A stretch of DNA of 64,000 nucleotides from contig NZ_JAKKUV010000009.1 in assembly GCF_021864465.1 (NCBI RefSeq), positions 1 to 64,000 on the forward strand. Direction: 5' to 3'. The position numbers and the translations under genes were made by a program. Positions 39,687-48,351 of this stretch are shown here, piece by piece. The stretch comes from Hyphobacterium sp. SN044. Lineage in GTDB: Bacteria > Pseudomonadota > Alphaproteobacteria > Caulobacterales > Maricaulaceae. The notes below the pieces were generated by a model. That model saw only the letters and a program-made list of their open reading frames with translations, made no database searches and was not told where the DNA came from. How positions within the stretch are numbered: the stretch's first letter is position 1; the number at the start of each line of letters is the position of its first letter.

Positions 39687-41491
39687 TCCGCGTCCATCTT
39701 GAGGGCGGCGATGAAGGCTTCCTGCGGGATGTCGACCTTGCCGAACTGGCGCATCTTCTTTTTCCCCTCCTTCTGCTTGTCGAGCAGCTTACGCTTGCGG
39801 GTCGCGTCGCCACCATAGCATTTGGCGGTCACGTCCTTGCGGAGCGCGGAGAGGGTTTCCCGGGCGATGATCCGGCCGCCGATGGCCGCCTGGATCGGGA
39901 TCTTGAACATGTGCCGCGGGATCAGATCTTTCAGCTTCTCGCACATGCCGCGGCCACGCGCCTCGGCGCGCGAGCGGTGCACGATCATGGAGAGGGCATC
40001 GACCGGCTCGTCATTGACGAGGATGGACATCTTCACGAGGTCGTCCTCGCGATAGTCCTTCCACTGATAGTCGAAGCTGGCATAGCCCTTGGTGATGGAT
40101 TTCAGCCGGTCGTAGAAGTCGAACACGACCTCGTTCAGCGGCAGTTCGTAGACCACCATGGCGCGCGAGCCGGCATAGGTCAGCTCCTTCTGGATGCCGC
40201 GCCGGTCCTGGCACAGTTTCAGAACGCCGCCGAGATATTCGTCCGGCACGAAGATGGTCGCGGTGATCCACGGCTCTGCGATGGCGTCGATCTTCACCGG
40301 GTCGGGCATGTCGGCGGGATTGTGCAGATCGATCACCTCGCCGTCCGTCATGGTGATCTTGTAGATCACCGACGGGGCGGTGGTGATGAGGTCGACATTG
40401 TATTCCCGCTCCAGCCGCTCGCGGATCACTTCGAGGTGGAGCAGGCCCAGGAAGCCGCAACGGAAGCCGAAGCCGAGCGCGGCGGATGTTTCCATCTCGT
40501 AGCTGAAGCTGGCGTCGTTGAGGGCGAGGCGCTCGACCGCATCGCGCAGATCCTCGAACTCGGCACTGTCGACCGGGAAAAGGCCGCAGAAGACGACCGG
40601 CACGGCGGGTTTGAAGCCCGGCAGCGGCTTTGCGGTCGGGCGGCGCTCGTCGGTGACCGTGTCGCCGACCCGGGCGTCGCGCACCTGCTTGATCGAGGCG
40701 TTGAGATAGCCGATCTCGCCCGGCCCGAGGCTGTCGACGGTCTGCTTGGCGGGACGGAACACACCGACGCCGTCGACATGATAGGAGGCGCCGGCGCCCA
40801 TCAGGCGGACTTTCATGCCCTTTTTCAGCGTGCCTTCCATGATCCGCACCAAGCAGATGACGCCGAGATAGGTATCGTACCAGCTGTCGACGAGGAGCGC
40901 CTTCAGCGGCGCTTCCGGATCGCCGGCCTTCGGCGCGGGCAGGCGCGTGACGATGGCTTCCAGCACGTCGGGGATGCCGATGCCGGTCTTGGCGGAAATC
41001 TTCAGCGCGTCGGAGGCGTCGATACCGATCACGTCCTCGATCTGCTGGCAGACGCGTTCGGGTTCCGCGGCGGGCAGGTCGATCTTGTTGAGCACCGGCA
41101 CGATGTCGAGATCGGCGTCGATCGCCTGATAGACATTGGCCAGGGTCTGCGCCTCGACGCCCTGCGCCGCGTCCACGACCAGCAGCGCGCCTTCACAGGC
41201 ATAGAGCGAGCGCGAGACCTCATAGGCGAAATCGACATGTCCCGGCGTGTCGATCAGGTTGAGGACATAGGTCTCCCCGTCCTGCGCCGTGTAGTCGAGG
41301 CGGACGGTCTGGGCCTTGATCGTGATGCCGCGTTCGCGCTCGATATCCATGTTATCGAGCACCTGCTCCTTCATCTCGCGCTCGGTCAGGCCGCCGGTGA
41401 ACTGGATCAGCCGGTCGGCGAGCGTGGATTTGCCGTGGTCGATATGCGCCACGATGGAGAAATTGCGGATGCGCGCGGGGTTCGTTGTCAT
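39683..41491 (-). CDS. lepA: Elongation factor 4
   Basis: A 602-residue translational GTPase that can back-translocate stalled ribosomes. GTPase motifs are [12 protein letters not shown] (G1), RERGITI (G2), DTPGHVDF (G3) and NKIDLP (G4), with the LepA-specific C-terminal domain ([19 protein letters not shown]). The start is set at the ATG at 41491 ([11 protein letters not shown]), giving the usual LepA length; an upstream frame adds 54 unlikely residues. Highly conserved and clearly core. Confidence 0.97.
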   Translation of the reverse strand: MTTNPARIRNFSIVAHIDHGKSTLADRLIQFTGGLTEREMKEQVLDNMDIERERGITIKAQTVRLDYTAQDGETYVLNLIDTPGHVDFAYEVSRSLYACEGALLVVDAAQGVEAQTLANVYQAIDADLDIVPVLNKIDLPAAEPERVCQQIEDVIGIDASDALKISAKTGIGIPDVLEAIVTRLPAPKAGDPEAPLKALLVDSWYDTYLGVICLVRIMEGTLKKGMKVRLMGAGASYHVDGVGVFRPAKQTVDSLGPGEIGYLNASIKQVRDARVGDTVTDERRPTAKPLPGFKPAVPVVFCGLFPVDSAEFEDLRDAVERLALNDASFSYEMETSAALGFGFRCGFLGLLHLEVIRERLEREYNVDLITTAPSVIYKITMTDGEVIDLHNPADMPDPVKIDAIAEPWITATIFVPDEYLGGVLKLCQDRRGIQKELTYAGSRAMVVYELPLNEVVFDFYDRLKSITKGYASFDYQWKDYREDDLVKMSILVNDEPVDALSMIVHRSRAEARGRGMCEKLKDLIPRHMFKIPIQAAIGGRIIARETLSALRKDVTAKCYGGDATRKRKLLDKQKEGKKKMRQFGKVDIPQEAFIAALKMDAD

Positions 41492-41637
41492 GGCGCGGGA
41501 GGTAGCAGAGCAAGGGCATCCCGCCAAGCGGCACGTCAGGACGTAACATAGGTTACGATTGCGCCGCTCTCCCGAAGCCGTAATGTGCGGCAAGGATTGA
41601 AGAATTTCCCGCGGCCTGACGGGAGAAGGACTTTGAC

Positions 41638-42075
41638 ATGCCGAACGCGGCACGCCTCATCTATGTGTCGACGGCCCGGCCGGGCCTGAAATTCGCCGAT
41701 ATCGAAGCCGTTCTCGATGCCGCCCGGACGCGAAATGCCTCGGAGGACATCACCGGCCTCCTCCTGTTCGACGGGTCGAGCTTCATGCAATTGCTTGAGG
41801 GCCCGGAGGACGCGATCGAACGGGTGTTCTCGTCGATCGCGGCGGACGACCGGCATACCGGCATCGTACGCATCCATTCGGAATCCGGCGTGACGCGCGA
41901 GTTTTCCGACTGGGCGATGGGCTATTCCCTGCTCGACGATCCGCGCGCGCCGTCGGGCGCGAAATGGTTTCCGCTGACGAACACCCTCCTGGTCAAGCAT
42001 CTGCCGGCCGGCATGACGCCGTGGATCCGCAATCTCTTCCTCAGCTTCCTGTCGGTGGCGAAGGCCGCGGAATAG
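41638..42075 (+). CDS. BLUF-domain blue-light photoreceptor
   Basis: A 145-residue single-domain BLUF protein that binds FAD non-covalently. The photochemical residues are present: Tyr9 (LIYVSTA), Asn33, Gln51 (FMQLLEG), and Trp92 with Met94 (SDWAMGY). There is no output domain, so it must act through a partner protein. It is preceded by GGAGAAGGA and stands alone between lepA and a DUF1134 gene. Confidence 0.92.
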   Translation: MPNAARLIYVSTARPGLKFADIEAVLDAARTRNASEDITGLLLFDGSSFMQLLEGPEDAIERVFSSIAADDRHTGIVRIHSESGVTREFSDWAMGYSLLDDPRAPSGAKWFPLTNTLLVKHLPAGMTPWIRNLFLSFLSVAKAAE

Positions 42076-42153
42076 TAATCCGCCGCCCCGCCGCGCTGTC
42101 GCCGCAATCGGGTTTGAGTCTATGATCGGCCGAGGGATTCGGACCGGAGATTC

Positions 42154-42750
42154 GTGATGCGCCTGCTTGCCCTTCTTGCTGCTCCGTTCGCCGCCATGGC
42201 GATCGCCTCCTGCGCAACCGCCCAGGAAACCGATTACGGCCAGCCCAGCCAGTATTCCGAGCCGGTCGAGGCCTATTCCGAAGACGAGATCGTCGAGGCG
42301 ATGTCGGACTTCTTCGGCGTGACCGCCGAGGCCGCCGCCGCCGTGGTCGAGCGCGTCTTCTCCGATCTCGGCCGTCCGGTCGGCTATATCGCGGGCGAGG
42401 AAGTTTCCGGCGCAGTCGGCGTGGGTCTGCGCTATGGCGAAGGCTGGCTGACCCTGCGCAATGGCGCGCGCCAGAAGGTCTATTGGCAGGGCCCGTCGAT
42501 CGGTTTCGACACGGGCGGCAATGCCAGCCGCGTCTTCACCCTGGTCTACAATCTCAACGACAATGACCGGATCTATCAGCGCTTCCCGGGCGTGGAAGGC
42601 TCGGCCTATCTCATCGCCGGTCTGGGCGTGAACTATCAGCGCGCCGACGGCATTACGCTGGCCCCGATCCGCTCGGGCGTCGGCCTGCGCGCCGGAGCGA
42701 ATGTCGGCTATCTGGCCTATTCGCGTCAGCGCAACTGGCTGCCCTTCTAG
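42154..42750 (+). CDS. DUF1134 family exported protein
   Basis: A 198-residue protein with a signal peptide (LLALLAAPFAAMAIASCA). The body matches DUF1134: YSEDEIVEAMSDFFGVTAEAA, GRPVGYIAGEE, GVGLRYGEGWLTL and GGNASRVFTLVYNL. DUF1134 is typical of alphaproteobacteria and recalls lipid-binding YSC84-like folds; its role is unknown. Its stop overlaps that of the next gene as CTAG. Confidence 0.88.
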   Translation: MMRLLALLAAPFAAMAIASCATAQETDYGQPSQYSEPVEAYSEDEIVEAMSDFFGVTAEAAAAVVERVFSDLGRPVGYIAGEEVSGAVGVGLRYGEGWLTLRNGARQKVYWQGPSIGFDTGGNASRVFTLVYNLNDNDRIYQRFPGVEGSAYLIAGLGVNYQRADGITLAPIRSGVGLRAGANVGYLAYSRQRNWLPF

Positions 42751-43358
42751 ACCGCCTCGAAGACGATTTCCGGCCAGTTCGCGCGGTTCTCCGCGCATTT
42801 GCGGTTCCAGCCCGCCGGGTCGGCAATGCCGGGCAGCGGGCGGATCGTGCCGGAGAACAATTCTTCAAGCCCGTAAGGCGCGATCAGCTCCGGCTGGCCC
42901 TTTCCGTCGAGGCGGAGCCCGATGGCGTGCGACTTCGACGCGAATTGCGAGACCGCTTCTTCCGTTGACCGGATCGGCGCGCGTTCGACGCCGAACTTCT
43001 CGGAGAACCAGATCGGCACGCGCGCCTGATTGCGGATTTCCACCTCGCGCGGGAAGCCGCCGAACACCGCTTCGCCGCGCTTGATCCACACATCCTCGCC
43101 TTCCCAGCTGAGGTCATCCGGGTCGCAATAGGCGAGATCATAGTCATTGATCCCGAAAGCCGGATCGCGGCCGGTCAGGGCATTCCAGACCGGCTTGTAG
43201 ATCGCCCCGGCCATCAACGCCCAGTCCGGCATGCCCATTGCGGCAGCCCGCGACAGCACGGCGCGCGCGCCCGGCTCGGCCAGCACCGCGTCGATCAGGA
43301 AGGCGCGCTGCGCCTCGAAACCCGCGCCGGACAGCCGTTTAGGATCCGGCGCCGTCAT
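42747..43358 (-). CDS. Nucleotidyltransferase family protein (COG3575-like)
   Basis: A 203-residue protein of the DUF925/COG3575 nucleotidyltransferase-like family. It shows WALMAGAIYKPVWNALTG, the Asp pair in INDYDLAYCDPDDLSW, and EVEIRNQARVPIWFSEKFG. Relatives are annotated as nucleotidyltransferases without known substrates. Its ATG overlaps the pheT stop (TGATG), so it is translated with pheT. Confidence 0.85.
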   Translation of the reverse strand: MTAPDPKRLSGAGFEAQRAFLIDAVLAEPGARAVLSRAAAMGMPDWALMAGAIYKPVWNALTGRDPAFGINDYDLAYCDPDDLSWEGEDVWIKRGEAVFGGFPREVEIRNQARVPIWFSEKFGVERAPIRSTEEAVSQFASKSHAIGLRLDGKGQPELIAPYGLEELFSGTIRPLPGIADPAGWNRKCAENRANWPEIVFEAV

Positions 43359-45754
43359 CAGCCGCGCAGCGTTCCGCCAGTCGCCTTCTCGACCGAAGCG
43401 ACGATGGAGGCCGCAACCGCTTCGATTTCCTTGTCGGTCAGCGTCTTGTCCGTGGGCTGAAGCGTCACTTCAAACGCCATCGAGACCTTGCCCTCCGGCA
43501 CGCCCTTGCCGCGATAAAGGTCGAAGACCTGCACATCGGTGACGAGCGCCTTGTCGGCGCCCTTCGCGGCGCGGATCACATCCTGCGCGGCAACCGAGTC
43601 GTCCATCAGGAAGGCAAAGTCGCGGCGGACCGGCATCAGTTCGGAGCGCTGCAGCGGCGGCCGGGCCTTAAGCGCCTGCTTCTTCGGTTGCGGGATGGCG
43701 TCGAGCACGACTTCGAAGCCGATGACACGGCCATCAATGCCGAGCGCCTTCAGCATGCCGGGGTGAAGCTCGCCGAATTCGGCGAGGACATTCTTCGGTC
43801 CGAGACGCAGCACGCCGGACCGGCCGGGATGCCACCAGGACCGCGCTTCGGGGGCGGCCTGCAGCGAGTCGACCGGCGCGCCGGCGGCGTCGAGCGCGGC
43901 GAGCGCATCGGCCTTGGCGTCGAACAGATCGGCTTCGCGCGTCCCGGTCCAGTGCCGGCCGGCCTCGACGAAGCGGATGCCAGCGGCGACCGTCTTCTGG
44001 CCTCTCGGCGTGTCGTCGAGCCAGACCGGGCCGACCTCGAACAGGCGCGGGTCTTCCAGACCCTTGTCGGCATTGGCCTGAATGGCTTTGAGGAGATGGA
44101 TCAGCGCGGAGGGACGCATGACATCCAGTTCCGACGAGATCGGGTTTTCCAGCGCCAGCCCCTCGCCGTGACCGCCGAAGGCCGCGGCCTCCTTCGTCTC
44201 GCAGAAGGACCAGGTCACCGCCTCGCGGTAGCCGCGCAGGGCGAGCGCGCGGCGCACAAAGCGGGCGCGGTTCTGGCCCACCGTTGCGGTCGGTTCGCGG
44301 CGGCCCGGCAGGCGGGGCAGCGAAACCGGCACGATGTTGTCGAAGCCGTGGATGCGCGCGATTTCCTCGACCAGATCGGCAGGCTGGGTGCAGTCGCGCC
44401 GCCAGGTCGGCACCTCGACGGTCAGGGCATGGCCCGAACCGGCGGCGGTGAAGCCGAGTGTATCCAGTATACGGACGATCTCCGTCACTTCGAGGTCAAG
44501 CCCGGTCAGGCGCTTCACCTGACGCGTGTCGAACTCGATCGCGTTCGGCGGCGCAGGCTCTTCGCCCGAGACCACAACATGCGAGGGTTCGCCGCCGCAG
44601 AGGTCGAGGATGAGGCGCGTCGCCCATTCGATGCCCGGACGGACGGAGTGGGTGTCGACGCCGCGCTCGAAACGGTGCTTCGCGTCGCTCTCGATGCCGG
44701 TGGCGCGGCCCGTGGCGCGGGTCAGCGCCGGGTCGAACCAGGCGCATTCGAGGAAGACGTCGGTCGTGGTTTCCGACACGCCGCTTTCCTCGCCGCCCAT
44801 CACGCCGCCGAAGCCGAGGCAGTTCGCATCGTCGGCGATGACGCACATCTCGTCGGTCGGGACGTAGAATTTCCCGTCGAGCGCCTCGAAGCGGTCGGCT
44901 TCGCCCTGGCCCTTCCGGGCCCGGATCGCCCCGTTCAGCTTCGCCGCATCATAGACGTGGAGCGGGCGGCAGCGGTCGTAGGAGACGAGGTTGGTGATGT
45001 CGGCGAGCGCATTGATCGGGCGAAGACCGATGGCCTTCAGGCGCTTCTGCAGCCAGGCCGGGGACGGGCCGTTCTTCACGCCGCGGATCAGGCGGCCGGC
45101 GAAGACCGGGCAGGCCTCCGGCCAGTCGAGCTCGATCTTCACCGGACAATCAAACTTGCCGTCGACGGGCTTTGCCATCTTGGTGATGACATGGCCCATG
45201 CCGGCCGCGGCCAGGTCACGGGCGATGCCGTCGACACCGAGCCAGTCGGGGCGGTTCGGGGTGACCTCGAAATCGATGACGGGGTCGTCCATCCCCAGCG
45301 CCCTGGCGGCCGGGGTGCCGACCTTCCACTCGCCCTGAAGGTCGATGATGCCGTCGCTGTCCTCGCCGGAGCCAAGCTCGGCCGAGGAACACAGCATGCC
45401 ATGGGATTCCACGCCGCGGATCTTGCGCGGCTTGGCGTCGAGCGAGAAGTCCGCGCCCGGAATATAGGTGCCGAGCGGAGCGTAGATGGCGGTCATGCCG
45501 GCGCGGGCATTCGGTGCGCCGCAGACGATGGTCTTTTCGCCGTCCGCCGTGTCGACCGTGCAGACGCGCAGACGGTCGGCGTCCGGATGCGGTACCGCCT
45601 CTTTCACATGGGCGACGGTAAAGGCCGACAAGTCCGCCGCCGGGTCCTCGATGCCTTCGATCTCGAGTCCGGCCATGGTCATGGCGTGCTCGATCTCGGC
45701 CAGGGTGGCGGAGGTTTCGAGATGCTCTTTCAGCCAGGAGAGGGTGAATTTCAT
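43358..45754 (-). CDS. pheT: Phenylalanine--tRNA ligase beta subunit
   Basis: A 798-residue PheRS beta subunit: N-terminal MKFTLSWLKEHLETSATLAE, an EMAP-II-type tRNA-binding domain, the B3/B4 editing domain, B5, and the C-terminal anticodon-binding domain (RSELMPVRRDFAFLMDDSV). It works with the alpha subunit PheS, whose gene is normally just upstream. Here the upstream gene is a small unknown protein and then opposite-strand genes, so pheS must be elsewhere. Length is normal. Confidence 0.96.
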   Translation of the reverse strand: MKFTLSWLKEHLETSATLAEIEHAMTMAGLEIEGIEDPAADLSAFTVAHVKEAVPHPDADRLRVCTVDTADGEKTIVCGAPNARAGMTAIYAPLGTYIPGADFSLDAKPRKIRGVESHGMLCSSAELGSGEDSDGIIDLQGEWKVGTPAARALGMDDPVIDFEVTPNRPDWLGVDGIARDLAAAGMGHVITKMAKPVDGKFDCPVKIELDWPEACPVFAGRLIRGVKNGPSPAWLQKRLKAIGLRPINALADITNLVSYDRCRPLHVYDAAKLNGAIRARKGQGEADRFEALDGKFYVPTDEMCVIADDANCLGFGGVMGGEESGVSETTTDVFLECAWFDPALTRATGRATGIESDAKHRFERGVDTHSVRPGIEWATRLILDLCGGEPSHVVVSGEEPAPPNAIEFDTRQVKRLTGLDLEVTEIVRILDTLGFTAAGSGHALTVEVPTWRRDCTQPADLVEEIARIHGFDNIVPVSLPRLPGRREPTATVGQNRARFVRRALALRGYREAVTWSFCETKEAAAFGGHGEGLALENPISSELDVMRPSALIHLLKAIQANADKGLEDPRLFEVGPVWLDDTPRGQKTVAAGIRFVEAGRHWTGTREADLFDAKADALAALDAAGAPVDSLQAAPEARSWWHPGRSGVLRLGPKNVLAEFGELHPGMLKALGIDGRVIGFEVVLDAIPQPKKQALKARPPLQRSELMPVRRDFAFLMDDSVAAQDVIRAAKGADKALVTDVQVFDLYRGKGVPEGKVSMAFEVTLQPTDKTLTDKEIEAVAASIVASVEKATGGTLRG

Positions 45755-45758
45755 CGGT

Positions 45759-46418
45759 CTAGCCTTGGCTCTCTACCGGCGTCTCGACCGGTTCGGATTC
45801 GGTGTCGGGTTGAGCGTTCGCGCCGGCTTGCGGATCGTCTATCGCGGCCGAGCCGAGCGTCACGAAGGGGTCCGCATCCGCACGGACACAGTGGCGAACC
45901 CGTTCGGCACGCGCCCCGCCCAGCGGCGAGGTCCGCCAGCAGCGTTCGAAGACGGAGCAATAGCAAATCTCCATCTCCCAGTGATCCCAGGCCTGAGACG
46001 CGGAAATCAGATCTTCGAGGTCGATGTCCCTGCGTGCCCAGACCAGTTCGATCGGGGTGACTTCCTCGCCGGCAGCCATGGAACGGCCGGTCAGCGCCGC
46101 CCAGGACGTGTCGTATCCGGCAGGGAGTTGCTCGAGATAGGAGGAGAGATCGGCCCGCTCCTCGCCGTCCTGATAAAGCGTCACGGATTCGATCAGCGCC
46201 GGGCCCACGCCCGTATTGCGCACACGTATGCCGAGGCTGGCGTGCGATGGCGTGGTGGATTGGAAGCCATCGACCTGGATCACGGGATAGACCGCCGCAT
46301 GCTGCTGGGCGCGCATCACGCGCGCCTGGTCCCACGCCACGAAAAGCGCGGCGAGGCCGACCACCATCGCACCGACCGCGGTCAGCGCCTGATGATTGGT
46401 TTTGATCCATGTCCACAT
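45759..46418 (-). CDS. Membrane-anchored hypothetical protein
   Basis: A 219-residue protein with one N-terminal transmembrane helix (about 11-31, ALTAVGAMVVGLAALFVAW) and a soluble beta-rich domain (VIQVDGFQSTTPSHASLGI). It holds several cysteines (CYCSVFERC) and ends in an acidic tail. It lies 4 bp upstream of pheT on the same strand and probably shares its transcript. No family recognised. Confidence 0.7.
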   Translation of the reverse strand: MWTWIKTNHQALTAVGAMVVGLAALFVAWDQARVMRAQQHAAVYPVIQVDGFQSTTPSHASLGIRVRNTGVGPALIESVTLYQDGEERADLSSYLEQLPAGYDTSWAALTGRSMAAGEEVTPIELVWARRDIDLEDLISASQAWDHWEMEICYCSVFERCWRTSPLGGARAERVRHCVRADADPFVTLGSAAIDDPQAGANAQPDTESEPVETPVESQG

Positions 46419-46433
46419 CAGGCGCTCTCCTTC

Positions 46434-46458
46434 TTTCCTCCCCCGTTCACGGGGGAGG
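46434..46458 (-). repeat. Inverted partial copy of the DUF559-flanking repeat
   Basis: This stretch is the reverse complement of the last 25 bases of the 50-bp repeats at 46575 and 47038, including the hairpin CCCCCGT-TCA-CGGGGG. It continues into CTGACGGAGGGGGG, close to other members of the same palindromic family. It lies just upstream of the 219-residue membrane protein gene. Confidence 0.7.
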
Positions 46459-46485
46459 TGTCAGCGCAGCTGACGGAGGGGGGAA

Positions 46486-46525
<40 letters not shown>

Positions 46526-46574
46526 TAGGCGCCGGGCGGCCAATGTATACTCCGAACCGCCTTTCGCTGGCGCG

Positions 46575-46624
46575 TTCCCCCCTCCGGCCCTTCGGGCCAC
46601 CTCCCCCGTGAACGGGGGAGGAAA
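46575..46624 (+). repeat. 50-bp direct repeat, left copy, with two hairpins
   Basis: Identical to 47038-47087 over all 50 bases and in the same orientation. It holds the palindromes GGCCCTTCGGGCC and CTCCCCCGTGAACGGGGGAG. A further hairpin of the same style, CTCCCCCCGC/GCGGGGGGAG, lies at 46645-46666. The copies enclose the DUF559 coding region. Confidence 0.9.
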
Positions 46625-46694
46625 GGGTGTTGCGGGCTCGTTTTCTCCCCCCGCTTGCGGGGGGAGTGCCGCGAAGCGGCGAGGGGGGGAGTAG

Positions 46695-47123
46695 ATGCGC
46701 GAGCAAGAAACCCGAAGCCGCGAGTTCGCACGGCAGATGCGCAGCGAACTGACCAACGCTGAAGCGATCCTCTGGGCGCAACTTCAGAAGCGCCAGCTGA
46801 AAGGTTGGCACTTTAGACGCCAACATCCGGTCGGACACTTCATCGCCGACTTTGCCTGCGCGAAAGCGAAGCTGGTTATTGAGGTCGATGGCGCGACGCA
46901 TGGCAGCGATCGCGAACTGACAAGAGACGAGAAGCGAACTGCGTTTCTGGAATCACGCGGTTGGCGGATTCTGCGCGTCTGGAACAACGACATCTACGAC
47001 AATCTCGACGGGGTGATGGACGCCATCGGCGCAGCCCTTCCCCCCTCCGGCCCTTCGGGCCACCTCCCCCGTGAACGGGGGAGGAAAATGCTCTCCGAAT
47101 CTTCCACCAGGAGTCACCCATGA
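46695..47123 (+). CDS. DUF559 endonuclease-like protein
   Basis: A 142-residue protein of the Vsr/PD-(D/E)XK-like DUF559 family: [34 protein letters not shown] (Asp52), [11 protein letters not shown] (Glu63, Asp65) and [16 protein letters not shown]. Function is not established; a DNA nickase or endonuclease is inferred. The last about 28 codons come from the right 50-bp repeat and beyond, so its C-terminus is repeat-derived. The stop overlaps the thiolase start by 4 bp. The gene and its repeats look like one inserted unit between pheT and the thiolase gene. Confidence 0.85.
   Translation: MREQETRSREFARQMRSELTNAEAILWAQLQKRQLKGWHFRRQHPVGHFIADFACAKAKLVIEVDGATHGSDRELTRDEKRTAFLESRGWRILRVWNNDIYDNLDGVMDAIGAALPPSGPSGHLPRERGRKMLSESSTRSHP
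47038..47087 (+). repeat. 50-bp direct repeat, right copy
   Basis: Identical to 46575-46624. It lies inside the 3' end of the DUF559 reading frame and just upstream of the thiolase gene, so it may affect expression of both. Its hairpin could act as an mRNA stability or termination element. Confidence 0.9.
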
Positions 47124-48328
47124 CTGAAGCCTATATCTACGACGCCACGCGCACGCCGCGCGGCAAGGGCAAGAAGAACGGCTCGCTGCACGAGATCACC
47201 GCGTTGCAGCTGGCCACCCAGCAGCTCCAGGCGATCCGTGAGCGCAACAATCTGGACACGGCCCACGTCGATGACGTGATCCTCGGCTGCGTCTCGCCGG
47301 TCGGCGAGCAGGGCTCGGATATCGCCCGCGCAGCGGTGATCAATGCGGGCTACGCGGAATCGACGGCGGGCGTGCAGATCAACCGCTTCTGCGCCTCGGG
47401 CCTCGAAGCGACCAACATGGCCGCCGCGAAGGTGATGTCCGGTGAAGCGGAAATGGCAATCGGCGGCGGCGTCGAGGCGATGAGCCGCGTGCCGATGGGC
47501 TCTGACGGCGGCGCGATGGTGGCCGACCCGGAAATGGCCTTCGACCACTATTTCGTGCCGCAAGGCGTCGGGGCAGACCTGATCGCCACGCTGGGCGGGT
47601 ATTCGCGCGACGATGTCGACGCCTATGCCGTGGAAAGCCAGAAGCGCGCCGCGAAGGCGTGGCAGGAAGGCCGATTCAAGAAGTCGGTCGTGCCGGTGAA
47701 GAACCAGCTCGGTCTGACCCAGCTCGATCATGACGAGCTGATGCGTCCGGACACCGACATGCAGTCGCTGGCCTCGCTCAATCCGGCGTTCAAGGATCTG
47801 TCGGCCTTTGTCGGTTTCGACGCGGTCGCGATCCAGAAATACCCGCATGTCGAGAAGATCAACTTCGTCCACCACGCCGGTAATTCCTCGGGCATCGTCG
47901 ATGGCGCAGCCGCCATCCTCGTCGGCAACAAGGAGATCGGCGAGAGGCTGGGCCTCAAGCCCCGCGCCCGCATCCGGGCCATGGCCTCGATCGGGTCGGA
48001 GCCGACCATCATGCTGACCGGTCCGGCCCCGTCCGCGAAGAAGGCGCTGAAGAAGGCCGGTATGAGCGCTGAGGACATCGACCTCTACGAGATGAACGAG
48101 GCCTTTGCCTCGGTCGTCCTGCGCTTCATGGACGACATGGGCATTTCCCACGACAAGACCAACGTCAATGGCGGTGCCATCGCGATGGGTCACCCGCTGG
48201 GCGCGACCGGCGCGATGATCCTCGGCACGCTGCTCGACGAGCTGGAACGCACCGGCAAGGGCACCGGCCTCGCCACGCTCTGCGTCGGCGGCGGCATGGG
48301 CACGGCCACCATCATCGAGCGCGTCTAG
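47120..48328 (+). CDS. fadA: Acetyl-CoA C-acyltransferase (thiolase)
   Basis: A 402-residue thiolase. Catalytic Cys91 lies in [13 protein letters not shown], the His in [15 protein letters not shown], and the second Cys in TLCVGGGMG. It performs the last step of fatty-acid beta-oxidation, cleaving 3-ketoacyl-CoA with CoA. It is 23 bp upstream of the FadJ-type gene, the usual partner, and the two form an operon. The start ATG follows AGGAG. Confidence 0.93.
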   Translation: MTEAYIYDATRTPRGKGKKNGSLHEITALQLATQQLQAIRERNNLDTAHVDDVILGCVSPVGEQGSDIARAAVINAGYAESTAGVQINRFCASGLEATNMAAAKVMSGEAEMAIGGGVEAMSRVPMGSDGGAMVADPEMAFDHYFVPQGVGADLIATLGGYSRDDVDAYAVESQKRAAKAWQEGRFKKSVVPVKNQLGLTQLDHDELMRPDTDMQSLASLNPAFKDLSAFVGFDAVAIQKYPHVEKINFVHHAGNSSGIVDGAAAILVGNKEIGERLGLKPRARIRAMASIGSEPTIMLTGPAPSAKKALKKAGMSAEDIDLYEMNEAFASVVLRFMDDMGISHDKTNVNGGAIAMGHPLGATGAMILGTLLDELERTGKGTGLATLCVGGGMGTATIIERV

Positions 48329-48351
48329 GACCGGACGGAAGGATCAAAACA

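Noticed and set aside
43688-46060. Long open frame antisense to pheT (790 codons)
   Set aside because: It is the shadow of a high-GC coding strand; pheT on the other strand is unmistakable.
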